Shown here: piece after piece, positions 35,063-46,543 of the stretch
Layout of the letters: the number at the start of each line of letters is the position of its first letter
How positions within the stretch are numbered: the stretch's first letter is position 1
Source of the DNA: Heterohyrax brucei
Lineage: Eukaryota > Chordata > Mammalia > Hyracoidea > Procaviidae
Length of the DNA: 64,000 nt
NCBI GenBank assembly: GCA_028571685.1
Contig: CM053141.1
Coordinates: 53,318,333 to 53,382,332 of the forward strand
Direction of reading: 5' to 3'
Made by a program: the position numbers and the translations under genes
Notes under the pieces: model-generated
Database searches by the model: none
Told to the model about the DNA's origin: nothing
What the model saw: only the letters and a program-made list of their open reading frames with translations

Positions 35063-35352
35063 GATGAATACAGGAAGTTCAGGGACCTTTCTAATACATT
35101 CCTCATTCTAAAGATTTCATAATTTTTGCTCTAATGTAATAAATTTTGTTTTTATATTTTGATATATCAAACTCTATAAAGGAGTACTCTTTGAACTAAA
35201 GAAAAAGTTTAAATAAATCTTCTCAGAATAATTTTCCAAATCGTTTTTTTAAAATGAGTGTGTGTGTATAAATACATATATACATATATAAAATGTGTAT
35301 GTGTGAGTACCCACCAGAAATTTTTTTAATTGAAAGAAAACAATTCAGAAAA
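35063..35352. other. Spacer with TG/TA-rich simple sequence
   Basis: 'gtgtgtgtgtataaatacat' and following alternation at about 35,259-35,310. Nothing else seen. Confidence 0.5.
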
Positions 35353-35552
35353 GGAGTGCGGATGGCATAGTGGTTAAAGCGCTTGACTGCCTATCAACAC
35401 GTTGGTCATTCATACCCACCAGTCACTGCCCAGAAGAAAGATGTGGCAATTGGCTCTGTAAAGATTTACATTCTTGGAAACTATGGGGGAGTCTTAGTCT
35501 GTCCTGTAGGGTCATTATGATGAGCTGGAATTGGCTTGATAGCAACAGATAC
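35353..35552 (+). mobile_element. AfroSINE, long form
   Basis: Very recognisable: 'catagtggttaaagcgcttg', 'cccagaagaaagatgtggca', 'gtaaagatttacattcttgg' and 'gtctgtcctgtagggtcatt'. The full middle block is present. Confidence 0.93.
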
Positions 35553-36063
35553 AGGTGTGCCATTTCTACCATTTTTACTTATACAGTAATATTAAGGCCA
35601 TGCATTGTGCTGTGTGGAGCCATGTGGTTCCAAAGAGAACTTTAAAAATGATATTTCTGGAAGCAGTCAATCAGGATTGCTAATATTGTGTGAAAGTAGT
35701 TCTGATGATGAAAAATTTTGATTTTGTTTTCTGCAATTGGATGAACTGTGGGTTAGTGTCAAAAAATAGCACAATGACAAGAAGCAAAGAAAGAGTGGAT
35801 TAAGGAAACATATCCACATTCTTTCACCTAAATTAGTGGCTTTCAGCTTTCCAAATTCAACTTAAATAAAGTTAAATGAGTTGGGTGATTTGGATATTAT
35901 GCAGGCTAATCACTTAAAAGCAGTGCTGTATCCTCAGTGCTACTACGTCACATATTTTTCAGTCGTGATTTTTAAATGTTAAGTAGGATGCTGTCTTATT
36001 TAGAAGAAGACAAAATAGTTACTATGACAAATAGTCCCTCAAAATTTCAGTGACTCAACAAAA

Positions 36064-36132
36064 TAGATGTTTGAATTGCCAACGTTGTGGTTAGTAGCCG
36101 CAGCACTTAGCCACTATACCACCACGGTCTGC
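36064..36132 (-). mobile_element. AfroSINE head fragment
   Basis: Only the tRNA-like 5' part, on the complement: 'ttagtagccgcagcacttag' with 'ccactataccaccacgg'. The SINE body is missing, the opposite of the isolated tails. Confidence 0.75.
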
Positions 36133-36318
36133 TGTTTGATGGTAGCTCACGTAACATTTAAGGAGGATGGTTCTGATAAAAAGAAAAAGTGTTTTCTTTT
36201 ATGTAGTGATTCAGACATCCAGACACTGGGGAACAGCTCTGCCCTTACCCAGGGCCTGTGTCTAGTGGAATAAAAGAAGAAAATGAGTGTAGAAATGGGC
36301 ACACTCGTATCTAAAAAA

Positions 36319-36338
36319 ATATATATATATATATATAT
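36319..36338. repeat. (AT)n short microsatellite
   Basis: Ten AT units preceded by an A-run. Confidence 0.9.
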
Positions 36339-36559
36339 GCAGGCTCATTTGATAAATCAGTAGAATTTCCACTTTTGTATGCATAGGAAACTGGAAAATA
36401 AAGTTTCTTTCAGGCTAGCCACTTCCCAGCAGCAATTTTAATGTATAGAGGAGGACAGTTATTTTGCAGGAAGCCAGATGTCTTTATTGCATGTACTCAC
36501 TGAAATGTATTTTTTAGTTCTTATTTAACTATTAAATTGTATTGTTTTATTGTTTTTAT

Positions 36560-36733
36560 TCAGTTCCAGCAAGTGGGGGGAGGGTACCATTTTGTCTATT
36601 CTGACTCATAGAAACCCTGTAGGACAGAGTAGAACTGCCCCATAGAATATCCTAGGAGTGTCTGGTGGATTTGAATTGCTGTTCTTTTTGCTAGCAGCCA
36701 TAGCACTTAACTCCAATGCCACCAAGTTTCCTT
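36560..36733 (-). mobile_element. AfroSINE, short form
   Basis: Complement tail 'ctattctgactcatagaaac', 'ggacagagtagaactgcccc' and head 'gctagcagccatagcactta'. The middle block is missing. First of a dense cluster to 42.1 kb. Confidence 0.92.
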
Positions 36734-36929
36734 AGGGAACTTATAAAAAATAAAAACAATAAAATAATACCATATAGTAGTTAAAGACAAATTAATACAT
36801 TTCAGTAAGTATGTGCAATAAAAACAGCTAGCTTCCTTCAAAATAATTGTTCTCTTTATTTTAAAGCTGTTTCTGGGAAGTGGCTAACGAGAAGGAGCCT
36901 CTCCTTTGGTTGTATGTGCTGGCAGTGTG

Positions 36930-37115
36930 CAGATGGTGGAGATAAAAAGATAACCCAAGAATGCTCTCTACCCTGCAGTGCTTTACAGCAGTTACTGAGG
37001 TGGGGAGAGCTCTTAACGATGCAATTCAAAGCCAGTGGGATAATTAAGATGGTATGTCCTGGGAAATACTGGATTACCCAGAAAGGACATCTGTCTCAAA
37101 CTGAAATGATTTGAG
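36930..37115 (-). mobile_element. Possible L2 fragment
   Basis: 'aatgctctctaccctgcagt' followed by 'gtggggagagctcttaacga' and 'ggtatgtcctgggaaatact' resembles L2 complements ('...ccctcatggagcttacagtctagtgggggag...'). It is collinear with the better match at 37,545-38,430. The 66-codon plus frame is incidental. Confidence 0.35.
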
Positions 37116-37544
37116 AAGTGTATTAATTAGGATTCAACCAAGAAAATAAACCATTCTAAAAATTAAAAACAGAGAGAATTTAATGTAAGAAATCAATTAC
37201 AAAGATTATGGAAGAGCTGAAACTCCAACTCAGTAGTGAGGCAAAGAAGAGACTAGTGACAGCAGGAAACTCAGAAGAGACAAAGTAGTAAGTGTTTCTA
37301 GTCCAGAAACCAGAATCACCTGGAGGAATCTGAAATTATTGCTGGAGCTAAACTTTTAAAAGAGACATAGCTGCTGCTAGAGGTAATGCCTGAGGCACAG
37401 AGAGAAAGATAGCCTTTATCATACTCTCCAATCTCATCACAAGGCACCTGACACAGGAGTCTGGAAAACACAGCTTTCTAGCACAGACTACAGCAAAGCA
37501 AAGGAAGACTGAGGAATGGATCCAAGACCACGTGATAATGACTG
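37116..37544. other. Unassigned, possibly an old repeat
   Basis: 'gtattaattaggattcaacc', 'agagaatttaatgtaagaaa' and 'tcaattacaaagattatgga' recall an old mammalian repeat I cannot name. No gene. Confidence 0.3.
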
Positions 37545-38430
37545 ATACAGAAGAGTTGTTTTTTTTTTTTGAAGGAATTAACATCTGAGTTGAATTTAAA
37601 AAATAAATAAATTGGAACTAGGCATACACAGACAAGGAGAGTAAAGTATTCCACGCACAGGAAGAAATAGTGAAACACTTAAGCAAGAGAGAGCACAGAA
37701 GAACATGGAATCTTCTTATAATGCCCAGATAACTATAATTTAATAGTTGGAAGCTGGGAATAGCAAGAGAGAATGTTGGAGAAGAGAAAATAGGCACAGT
37801 TCGTGGAAGTCATGATGTCATACTGTGGCACTTGCAAGTTTTGTGCAAAACAAATGTATAGCCCTTGAAGGGTTTAGAAAATAATGGACCGTAGAGATTA
37901 GAACACTACCAGAAGAAAGAAGAAGAGCAGGCAGTTTCCAGAGACTGGAGGAGCAGGGAGTCTGTAGGCAAGAGCAGAACTGCCTCATAAGATTTTAAAG
38001 GCACAGCTAGTGGATTTGAACAGCCAACAGTTTGGTTAGTAGCTAAGCTCTTAACTACTGTGCCATCAGGGCTCCTAGACAAAGATGATGGTGGTGTCAA
38101 TAAGAGTATTACAAATTGAATGAAAGGATGACAACAGATTAAGACCATAAAAAGGAGAAATATTTGGCAGGGTTTTGTGGTGAGTTGAAGGAGTGATTCA
38201 GGGAAGGTGGGGCTTCTGATTTGTCGGCTGTGTAGCTTTCCTTATTTATCAAGACTTGAACTCGTAAGAAGAAATAGACTGAGAAGGGATTGGGGAGGAT
38301 AACAGAGCTCTGGACATGAGGAGTCTGTTTTCTTTTGCTCACCCATATGGATAAACACAACAGGCAGTTAAATATCTGTGGAACATATAACGGAAGTAAG
38401 TAGTACCAAAGCTATGGATAGAAGTTATTG
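37545..38430 (-). mobile_element. Probable L2 LINE, interrupted
   Basis: 'taacatctgagttgaattta', 'agagtaaagtattccacgca' and 'gaaacacttaagcaagagag' match the complement of L2 ('...gacatttgagctgagacctgaag...gcattccaggcagaggg...'). 'gctctggacatgaggagtct' is consistent with a later block. An AfroSINE (37,935-38,076) is nested inside. Confidence 0.45.
37935..38076 (-). mobile_element. AfroSINE, short form, nested
   Basis: Head end is clear on the complement ('ggttagtagctaagctctta', 'ctactgtgccatcagggctc'). The 3' end is truncated and diverged. Confidence 0.88.
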
Positions 38431-38437
38431 TTATATA

Positions 38438-38600
38438 TATTTGTCAGGGTTCTCCAGACAAAACAAAATCTAGAGGACGTCTATAAAAAGAGATCTATTT
38501 TAAGGAATCGATTCCTGTGATTGTGGGGCTGGAAGTTCCAAAATCTATAGAATGGACTGGCAGGCTGGAAATTCACTCAGGAGTTGATACTGCAATCTAC
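38438..38600. mobile_element. Ancient interspersed repeat, family not named
   Basis: 'gtcagggttctccagacaaa', 'agatctattttaaggaatcg' and 'ggcaggctggaaattcactc' match a widespread mammalian repeat I recognise by pattern, probably an old L1 3' UTR. The name is not certain. Confidence 0.4.
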
Positions 38601-38689
38601 TTTTTTAAAAATGTAATTGTAGGTATAGCTCTTTCCTGAGGTCTGAAAACTGTTTTGGTGAAATGTTGAATCCAAGAAGTTAGTGAAAG

Positions 38690-38849
38690 GAGTCCTGGTA
38701 GAGCAACAGTGAAGAGAATCAGTGCTAACCAAAAGGTGGGCAATTGGAATCCACCAGATGCTCCCTAGAAACCCTACAGAGCAGTTATACTCTGTCCTAT
38801 AGAGTTGATGAGAGTCAGAATTGACTCCGTGGCAGTGAGTTTGGTTTTT
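38690..38849 (+). mobile_element. AfroSINE, short form
   Basis: 'aggagtcctggtagagcaac', 'ggtgggcaattggaatccac' and 'gactccgtggcagtgagttt'. It forms a tail-to-tail inverted pair with the copy at 38,916-39,072, with 66 bp between them. Confidence 0.92.
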
Positions 38850-38915
38850 AGCAGGTCAGAAATCAGGGATCCCTGGCGGCTTTTAACCTTATGAGTGGTG
38901 TCCTGAGGGGGGAGA

Positions 38916-39072
38916 ACCAAACTATAACTACTGTCATGGAGTCGATTCTGACTCATCTCAATGATGGGGTAAAACTGCCCCATACAGTTTACAAGGAGTG
39001 ACTGGTAGATTTGAACTGCTGACCTCCTTGTTAGCAGCTGTAGCACTTAACCTTTATGCCACTAGGGTTTCC
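38916..39072 (-). mobile_element. AfroSINE, short form
   Basis: Complement orientation: 'catggagtcgattctgactc', 'gaactgctgacctccttgtt' and 'agcagctgtagcacttaacc'. Transcripts across this and the preceding copy could fold into a hairpin. Confidence 0.92.
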
Positions 39073-39913
39073 AGATGAAACCCCTAAATTTGCAGCCAGC
39101 TGGTCAGTAGTAAGTGCTGCATGCACAGCTGATGTTGAAACACAAATGGAACACAGGGAACAGAATTAATTTAAAATTACATTTGTATTTAGTATGAGAG
39201 AAGCAGGATTTGTTTTTCCCAGCATTGAGAGCACTATTACATGTCCTTAAAGAAATATAATCAAGGTTAATTTTAAGAAACGAAAAATACAAAGAGGGCA
39301 GCAATGGACTGAGAGTAGAGGGCATTCAAGAGTAAAAATGGTGGAGACCGGGAAAGATGAGTAGCAGGGGTTGGAGACTGGTACTGAACCAGAAAATCTC
39401 AACATGAAACAAAGTAATGGAACTCAATGGATAATGCTATGGCAAAAGTGAGATTGAGAGGAAGTAAGGGTGCTGGTGTCCAGAAAGGCAGAACGTTGTC
39501 TGAAGGCCAGTCAGAATGCAGGAGGTAGAAGGTGGGGGAGGCTCACACCCACTTAATGGCTGCTCAGAAAGCATAATGGGATAAATTATTAGGTTGCTCT
39601 GAATCCTTCAGACCAGATTGATGGACATTTAGTCAGTCTCAGTCCTGTCTCCTGAAGGATGTGGCTTTTCTTCAAATAATAATTACCAAAGTGAACATAG
39701 CAAGACAATAGCCAGAAAACCATTTGGATTATTACCTAAAGCTAATTATGTGTTAAATCAGTACAAGTGGTAACAGATGAGAACATCTAGAAATTCTTTC
39801 TCCTTCCATCAAGTCCGTCTGGCTAAAAGTATTTTCTGAATTTAATATAATTTATTTTATCAAATCAACCTTAAACTTCTTTTCCTACTGTGCCTTTCAT
39901 ACTCTTTGCATGA
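39073..39913. other. Unassigned DNA
   Basis: No repeat or frame that I can support. Purine-rich around 39,290-39,540. Confidence 0.4.
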
Positions 39914-40082
39914 CTAAATCTAAAAACCAAAACAGTTGCCATGGAGTGAATTCCCATTCATAGTGAACTTACGGGGCAGAGTGGAACTGGCTCACAGGGT
40001 TTCCAAGGAGTGCCTGTTGAAATCAAACTGTCAACCTTTTGGATAACAGTCGAGCGCTTAACCACTGTGCCACCTGGACTCT
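39914..40082 (-). mobile_element. AfroSINE, short form
   Basis: Well preserved: 'ggcagagtggaactggctca', 'gggtttccaaggagtgcctg' and 'cagtcgagcgcttaaccact'. Confidence 0.93.
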
Positions 40083-40324
40083 GTTTTGCCCACATAGTCC
40101 TTTAAAATTGCAACTCAAGTACTGAATTTTTTCATCAGTTCTTTCAGCTTGAGAAATGCAGATCATATTCTTCCTTTTTGGCATTCTAACACTGAGTCTT
40201 TGAACATTTCATTATAGTATTTTGCTTTGTAAGTATTTAAAGTCAAGTGGAGAGTTGTCAGCTAATAAATATGCTTCCATTACCAGGCATATTCAAGCAA
40301 TCATAGGATAAAATTCACCCTACC

Positions 40325-40484
40325 CATTTGAAAAGACCATTGTCTTAGAGTCACTTCTGACTCACTGAAAGTATAAGACAAAGAAGAACTTCCCCAAAAG
40401 GCTTCCAAGTAGTTGCTGGTGGATCCAGTTGGCCAACCTCTTAGTTAGCAGCTGATCTTTTAACCACTGGGACTCTAGGGCTGC
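40325..40484 (-). mobile_element. AfroSINE, short form
   Basis: 'gtcttagagtcacttctgac', 'gcttccaagtagttgctggt' and 'gcagctgatcttttaaccac'. More diverged than its neighbours. Confidence 0.85.
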
Positions 40485-40734
40485 TTTTCATCATTGCCTG
40501 TTCCCACAAAGTGGTAAGTCTGGCCATAGAGAGAAAGATTGCTCGGTTTTTTCCAGTCTGTCATGAAAATGGGCAAGTGGCTGAGAATAATGTGGAGAAA
40601 TCAGTGGTCAAACAAAAGAAAATGCATAAAATAGGGAAAGTAGAGTCAAGGATGAGACCCCGTAGTGATACATTAGGAAGATGCAGCATCTCGGGTAGAA
40701 GGAAGGGTCTCGGAACAAGCTAACTAATTGCTGG

Positions 40735-40952
40735 CTCACGGTGATCATACATATGTCAGAATAGAACTGTGTTCCTCAGGACTCTCAATGACTGAATTTT
40801 TGGAGATAGCTACCAGGTCTTTCTTCTGAGGTGCCTTTGGGTAGTCTAAAAGTATCCCCTCCAGACTTTTTATACAATAAAAGTATAATCTCCAGTGTTT
40901 TGGTTAGGAGAAGATCATGCTAACTATTTGTACCATCAAGGGACTCCCTGTA
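40735..40952 (-). mobile_element. Second afrotherian SINE type
   Basis: Differs from AfroSINE in the body: 'catacatatgtcagaataga', 'aggtctttcttctgaggtgc' and 'ctttgggtagtctaaaagta', ending 'accatcaagggactcc' at the tRNA-like head. The same body is seen split at 54,346-54,980. Confidence 0.65.
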
Positions 40953-41729
40953 CTGGCTAGGATTTAATTAAACAAGGAGGTGATGAGGTAATATGAAAGA
41001 TGGATGACAGTCAAGGAATATTATTTTTCTATTAAACCTAGATTCAGAGGGCATAATGAAAAGAAAAAAAGAAAAAGCAACTGAAGAAACAGGGGAGAAA
41101 GTTGAGAAAGATAGAAATGAGGGCCATGCAGTAGTCATATCATCATTTCAATAATATTGTAAAGCTGTGTAATTTCATATTGTTATTGATGAGAAAATTA
41201 GGTCAGTGTTGAAGATCTACACAGATTATGCAAAAAATTTGACACACTTTTGTATAGAACCTAATAGATATTCTTCTTATGTGGATGAATGCTAATAGAG
41301 GCATATTAAGATATGAATGTACATCCTCGTTATATTACTCTTTTCAAACTTTGAAATCATCATCAAATCTATAATGCTTAAATCCTTTAGAATATAACAG
41401 AATGAGTTTCCATTTGTTAAATAGTATCTTACAGACTTAAAGTAAATTAATTAATTAAAATTGTCTGCAAAAGTACCTAGCATATAGTCAAAAAGTGGCT
41501 ATTAGAATTTGCTAGCATATGTCCTCAATAAAATGCTCATTTAAAGTAACAAAAAAAGAATGTCACATCATTTTCCAAGATATGATAACAAATGAAATTT
41601 ACCTCATGTATGATTTTCTTGCTGTGAGTCACAATCAGCTCAAATGAATGGATTTTTGTTGTTGTTGTTGTTGTTGTTTTGACTGGTAATAAATATAATA
41701 AGAAAAATAATTGCTCACGTGAAAGATAG
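40953..41729. other. Unassigned AT-rich DNA
   Basis: Contains a (TTG)n run at 41,657-41,677. No gene. Confidence 0.5.
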
Positions 41730-41883
41730 AAGCCAAAAACCAAATCCCTTATTGCCAAGTCAATTCTGACTCATAGCAGGATAGAGTAGAACTGACCCAC
41801 AGGGTTTCCAAGGATTGTTTGGACAAACCACTAACCTGTTGGTTAGCCACTATAGCTCTTAACCACTACACCATAAGTGTTTC
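41730..41883 (-). mobile_element. AfroSINE, short form
   Basis: 'cattctgactcatagcagg'-like tail ('caattctgactcatagcagg'), 'cacagggtttccaaggattg' and 'ggttagccactatagctctt'. Head-to-head with the copy at 41,945-42,107. Confidence 0.9.
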
Positions 41884-41944
41884 TTGAAAAAGATACATAT
41901 TTCTTGATGGATCAATCTTGTTGTTTGTAACACCTATCTGTCTG

Positions 41945-42107
41945 GCAACCCTGGTGGTATAGTGATTACGTGCTACAGCTGCTAACCATAAGGGTCAGTA
42001 GTTCAAATCGACCAAGTGTTCCTTAGGAACTCTATGGTGCAGTTCTACTCTGTCCTGTAGGGTCGCTGTGAGTCAGAATTGACTCAACAGCAATGGGTTT
42101 GGTTTAT
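41945..42107 (+). mobile_element. AfroSINE, short form
   Basis: One of the least diverged copies: 'gcaaccctggtggtatagtg', 'gttctactctgtcctgtagg', 'gtcgctgtgagtcagaattg' and 'caatgggtttggttt'. Confidence 0.95.
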
Positions 42108-42545
42108 CTGTCTATCTATATATGCATTATTGCCACTGCCAATAGTTTTATCATTCATATGTGTGTATTCATGTGTAATTTGCTTTATCGACGTAACTGA
42201 AAACTTACTTAAAATTTAAGAAAATTTCTAAGATTGATTACAGAACTATGAATGGAGCTAAGACTGAATTAGAAGCATAAGGGACTAATTAATATCAAGC
42301 TGTGCAATCTTCATCCAGTGTGATATTCTGTCTCTGAAAGCAACATTTATAGTTAATTTGTAAAAAGTCACATAGGTTATTCGTGATAATTAAAAAAGGA
42401 AAAAAGAATGTATTTCCAAGGCTACTTATAGCCATAATTCTATCCATATATATTTTCCTTATTATTTCCTAAGAATGAAGTGTTTCATGTGTTTACTTTT
42501 TAAAAACAAGGTGTCATTTTATTTTAAAAAAGCAAAAGTGTGAAT
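42108..42545. other. Unassigned DNA
   Basis: AT-rich; nothing recognised. Confidence 0.4.
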
Positions 42546-44477
42546 TTAGAGACTATCTCCAGAACAGGTTGAAAACCCACTGAACACTAATGACAAAAGA
42601 CCAGGCAAGCTGTGGAACATCATACATAAAGAAAGCAAGGGGTGGTTAAAAAGGCAGGAAAGATGAGAATGGATGTAAGAAGAGACTCTGAAATTGCTCT
42701 TGAATGTAGAGTAGCTAAAGCAAATGGAAGAAATAAAGAAGTAAAATAGCTGAACAAATTTCCATTGGCAGCTTGAGAGGACAAAGTGAAGTATTATAAT
42801 GGTATTTGCAAAGACCTGGAAATATAAAACCAAAAGAAAGGAACATCCTCAGCATTTCTCAAGTTGGAAGAATTGACAAAAAATTTCAAGCCTTGAGTTA
42901 CAATACTGAGGGATTCTATAGGGAGAATATGAAATGACATACGGAGCATCAAAAAAAAAGTTGGAAGAAATACACAGCACTACTGTGTCAAAATTATTTA
43001 GTCTATTTTCACATTTTACGAGGTAGAGGATGATAAAGAACCAATGGCACTGAAGGAAGGGATTCAAGCCTTGTCAAAAAGCAAAGCTCTGGGAATTGAT
43101 GGAATACCAATTAAGATGTTTTAACAAATGGATGCAGCACTGGAGTTGGTCACTGTTCTATGTCAAGAAATCAGAAAGACAGTTGGTCTGCCTAACCAAC
43201 TGCAAAAGATTCGTATTTATGTCCATTTCAAAGAAAGGGAATCCAACAGAATGTGGAAATTGTTGAAAAATATTGTTATCATATGTAAGTAAATTTTTAC
43301 AGAAGGTATTTCAGGAGTGGTGACAGCTATACATCCACAGTGATTTCCAGAAATTTAAGTTGGATTCAGAGAAGAATGTGGAGCCAGGGAGGGATATCAT
43401 TGCTGACATCAGATGGATTCTGACTTAAAGCAAAGAGTACCAGAATAGTATTTACCTGTGTTTTATGAATTATGCAAAAGTATGTGACTGAGTGAGTCAT
43501 AACAAATTATGGATAATGTTTGGATGAAAGATATTAAAAAAAAACTTCCAGAATGCTTAATTGTGCTCATGAGGAAACAGTATGTAAATCAAGAGGCAGT
43601 TACTCAAATGAAACAAGGGCATACTGTATAAAGTAAAAAAAAAAAAAAAAGATATATGTCAGAGTTGTATCCTTTCACTGTATTCAATCTGTATGCCCAG
43701 CTAACAGTCTGAGGAGCTGGACTACATGAAGAAGAACTTGGTATCAGAATGGAAAGAACACGAGATCAGAATTAACTTGTGAAATGCACATAATGCAACC
43801 TTGCTCACTGAAAATAAAGAGGACTTGGAGCACTTGCTGATGAAGATCAAAAAGCCATAGCCTTCAGTATAGACTACAACTCAACATAAAACCCAAATCC
43901 TCACATCTGGCCCAATAAGCAACATCATGATAAACAGAGAAAATAATCAGATTATCAACATTTCATTTTCTTGAATCTAAAATCAACATCCATGGGAGCA
44001 GCAGTGAAGAAATCAGATGACACTGCACTGAGTGAATCTGCTGCAAATTGTAGAAAACTGTAAAAAAGCAAAAATGCCACTCTGAGAACTCAGATTCACC
44101 TGATCATACACACCGGAAAGCTTTGATCAATAAGGAAGACAGAAGAATTGATGCCTTTAAATTATGGTGTTGGCAAAGAGTATTGAATTTACTATGGGCT
44201 ATCGGAAGAACAAATAAACTCATCTTGAAAGGACAGCCAGACTGCTCATTATGGTGGTCCCTGGAGAAGGACATCATGCTTGGTAAAGTTGAGGGTCAAT
44301 GAAAAAGAGGAAGACCCTCAATGAATTGCATTGATACAGTGGCTGCAGCAATGGGCTCAAGTAAGTACTATGATGATTGTGAGGATGATGCAGGACGGGG
44401 TAGTGTTTTGTTCTGTTGCATGTAGTGTTATTATGAGTTGGAATCAGTTAAGGAGTACCTAATTACAAAAACAACAT
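42546..44477 (+). mobile_element. RTE/BovB-type LINE, 5'-truncated
   Basis: Collinear with the copy at 6.7-9.2 kb from just after the endonuclease to the 3' end ('gttggaatcagttaaggagt', 'acctaattacaaaaacaaca'). Here the region lost or duplicated in that copy is continuous, which gives an internal reference. An A-run (43,635-43,650) has expanded inside. Confidence 0.85.
43080..44345 (+). pseudogene. RTE reverse transcriptase/C-terminal remnant
   Basis: Nucleotide blocks for 'agaaagggaatccaacagaa' (FIPKKGNP motif), 'tttatgaattatgcaaaagt' (motif A, with a stop where the AFD would end) and 'tgtcagagttgtatcctttc' (motif B) are present in order. The C-terminal block 'atcaacatccatgggagcag' follows. 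No frame of useful length survives; it is dead. Confidence 0.7.
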
Positions 44478-44569
44478 TTTCTGGGGGCAGGGCTCAAGAT
44501 GATCAGGTGGAGGGTTGTGAGATTGGACTGGTAACAGGCAGGGGAAAGTGACCTTTGTCAGGCAAGATG

Positions 44570-45560
44570 GTAGTACAAAGGGTTCCATTTCTGCTGGAGC
44601 AGTGGCTGAAAGCCTTACAGGTACAGATGCCATCTTTGTTAACTAGGAGACTGGGACTTGGGTCTGCTGAGCCTGAGAGTCTGGCAGAGGCCAGCTGCCA
44701 CACTGAGCTACAGTGCTTAAGTAGGCAGCATCTCTCACAGCAGAGAGGCTATACTTCATATAGTCATATCATCTAGAGAAGCCAGCAGTGGCTGGTGGAG
44801 GAGGGTACCAGTGTCTAACCCTACCTCGCTTCTCTGATCTGTGCCATAGATTTGGCTGATGCAGCATAGAAGAGGCAGCACAGGTAGGACACCATCTTAG
44901 TCAGTTTAGAGGCTGAGTTAGCCATATCTGTGGGCCCAGCTGGGACTGGCCTCCATGCTGAACAACAATGCGTGACTGGACAGTGCCTCCTTCAGCAGAA
45001 AAGCTGTTTTTAAGACAATCACACCTAGAGAATGCAGTGGTAGCTGGTGGCTGAGTGTGGTGGTGCCCTCCTCCCTCCCTTCACTGAGCCACACCACAGC
45101 ATCTGCTGACATGGCCTCCAGGACACTCCATAAATAGATTACCATCTTTGTCAGCCAGGAGGCAGGGCCTGCCACCTCTGAGGGCCCAGCTGCTTGGCTG
45201 CTACTGGACAGTCTCTCTCAGCAGAAAAGCAGTTTTTAAGACAATCACACCTAGAGAAAGCAGCAGTGCCTGGCAGCCAACTGTGGTGGCATCATTCCCT
45301 CCTCCCTTCTCTAAGTTATGTCATAGTGTCTGCTAGTGTAATTCTGGAGAGTTGGCGTAAGTAGGTCACCATCTCTGTCAGCCAGGAGATGGGGCCAGCC
45401 ACCCCTGAGGCCCAGCTGCCACACTGAGCAACATCACAGGGCTACACAGTATCTCCCTGACCAGGGAATCTATACTTAACACAGCTGCATGTAGAGAACA
45501 CAGTGGCAGCTGGCAGTCAAGTCTAGCAGTTCTTTTACTTGCTCCGTTCTTAGAGCTGCA
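44570..45560 (+). repeat. L1 5' UTR tandem monomers (about 4 units)
   Basis: Imperfect units with period 227-261 bp. Each has a core like 'accatctttgtcagccagga' (at 44,630, 44,891, 45,141 and 45,368). A block 'cagcagaaaagctgttttta' with 'agacaatcacacctagag' follows about 100 bp later in units 2 and 3; it is more diverged in units 1 and 4. Cores contain CCATCTT, the complement of the YY1 motif AAGATGG. Such arrays are the promoters of rodent L1s; promoter function here is inferred. Confidence 0.8.
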
Positions 45561-45699
45561 CTCTGACACCAGAGAAGCTGAACAGCTTTTTGATGAGGTG
45601 AAGACAACAATCTATATCTAACCATTAAAAGAAGCAGATCACCATAGCTCTGGATAACTCTCAAAATAATCAAAAAACTTCCCAAATGAAGACTTCCTG

Positions 45700-46543
45700 A
45701 AATTATTAGAGGTAGAATGCAAAAGAATTATGTATAGAGATCTTAGATCTTAGAATGGAGGTTTTAAAAAGTGCAGCAGAACAAAATGAAAAATTAAACA
45801 AGCTATATGAATTGCTAGAACATCAATGATCTGCAATTCAGCAGATCAATAATAAAATTACAGAATTAGACAAGTCATTGGAAAGCTAGAAGGACTGAGG
45901 AAAAAGAATGCAGAATTACTGAGATTGAAGGTAAAGCAACTGATATCAGCATCTATGAGGAGAAATCAGATAAAAGAATCAAGAAAAATGAAGAATCAGT
46001 AAAAATCATATGGGACTCAATCAAGAGGGGCAATTTATATGTAAATAGAGTTCCAGAACAGGAGGAATAGCAGAAAATACAGAAAGAATTGTTAAACGGT
46101 TGTTGACAGAAAATTTTCCTGACATCATGAAAGATGAGAAGATAGCCATTTGAGATGCTCATTGAACTCCACAAAAGGTAGACCCCAAAAGAAAGGCACC
46201 AAGACATCTTATAATCAAGCTTAATAAAATGAAACGTAAGGAGAGGCTGTTAAAGGCAGCTAGGTTTAAATCAAAACTAACACACAAAGGTAAGCCTTGT
46301 AGAATGTTCTCCGACTTATCAGCTGAAACTTTGTTAGCAAGAAGGCAAAGGGATGACACATACAAAGCCTCGAAGGAAAAGAAAACTTCCAACCAAGAAT
46401 TATATATCCTGCAAAACTGTCTTTCAAATATGCCAGTGAAATTAGTATGTTCTCACACAAACAGAAGCTTAGAGACTTTGCAAAAACCAAACCAATGTTA
46501 CAAGAAATACTGAAGGAAGTCCTTCAATTAGAAAATCAATAAC
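45700..46543 (+). pseudogene. L1 ORF1 remnant
   Basis: Coiled-coil region 'acaaaatgaaaaattaaaca' onward (EQNEKLNKLYELLEHQ-like) with stops. The frame 46,229-46,513 carries MKRKERLLKAARFKSKLTHK and the SAETLLARRQRDDTYKASKE block typical of the ORF1 C-terminal domain, then shifts frame. It ends 'ttagaaaatcaataacatca'. ORF1 would coat L1 RNA. It is decayed but collinear with the other ORF1 copies. Confidence 0.8.

Noticed and set aside
34765..35064. 99-codon plus-strand frame
   Set aside because: It is the antisense of an RTE 3' end.
44570..45560. Satellite array or CRISPR-like repeats
   Set aside because: Units are 227-261 bp, imperfect, directly adjacent, and sit just upstream of L1 ORF1; they are an L1 5' UTR.
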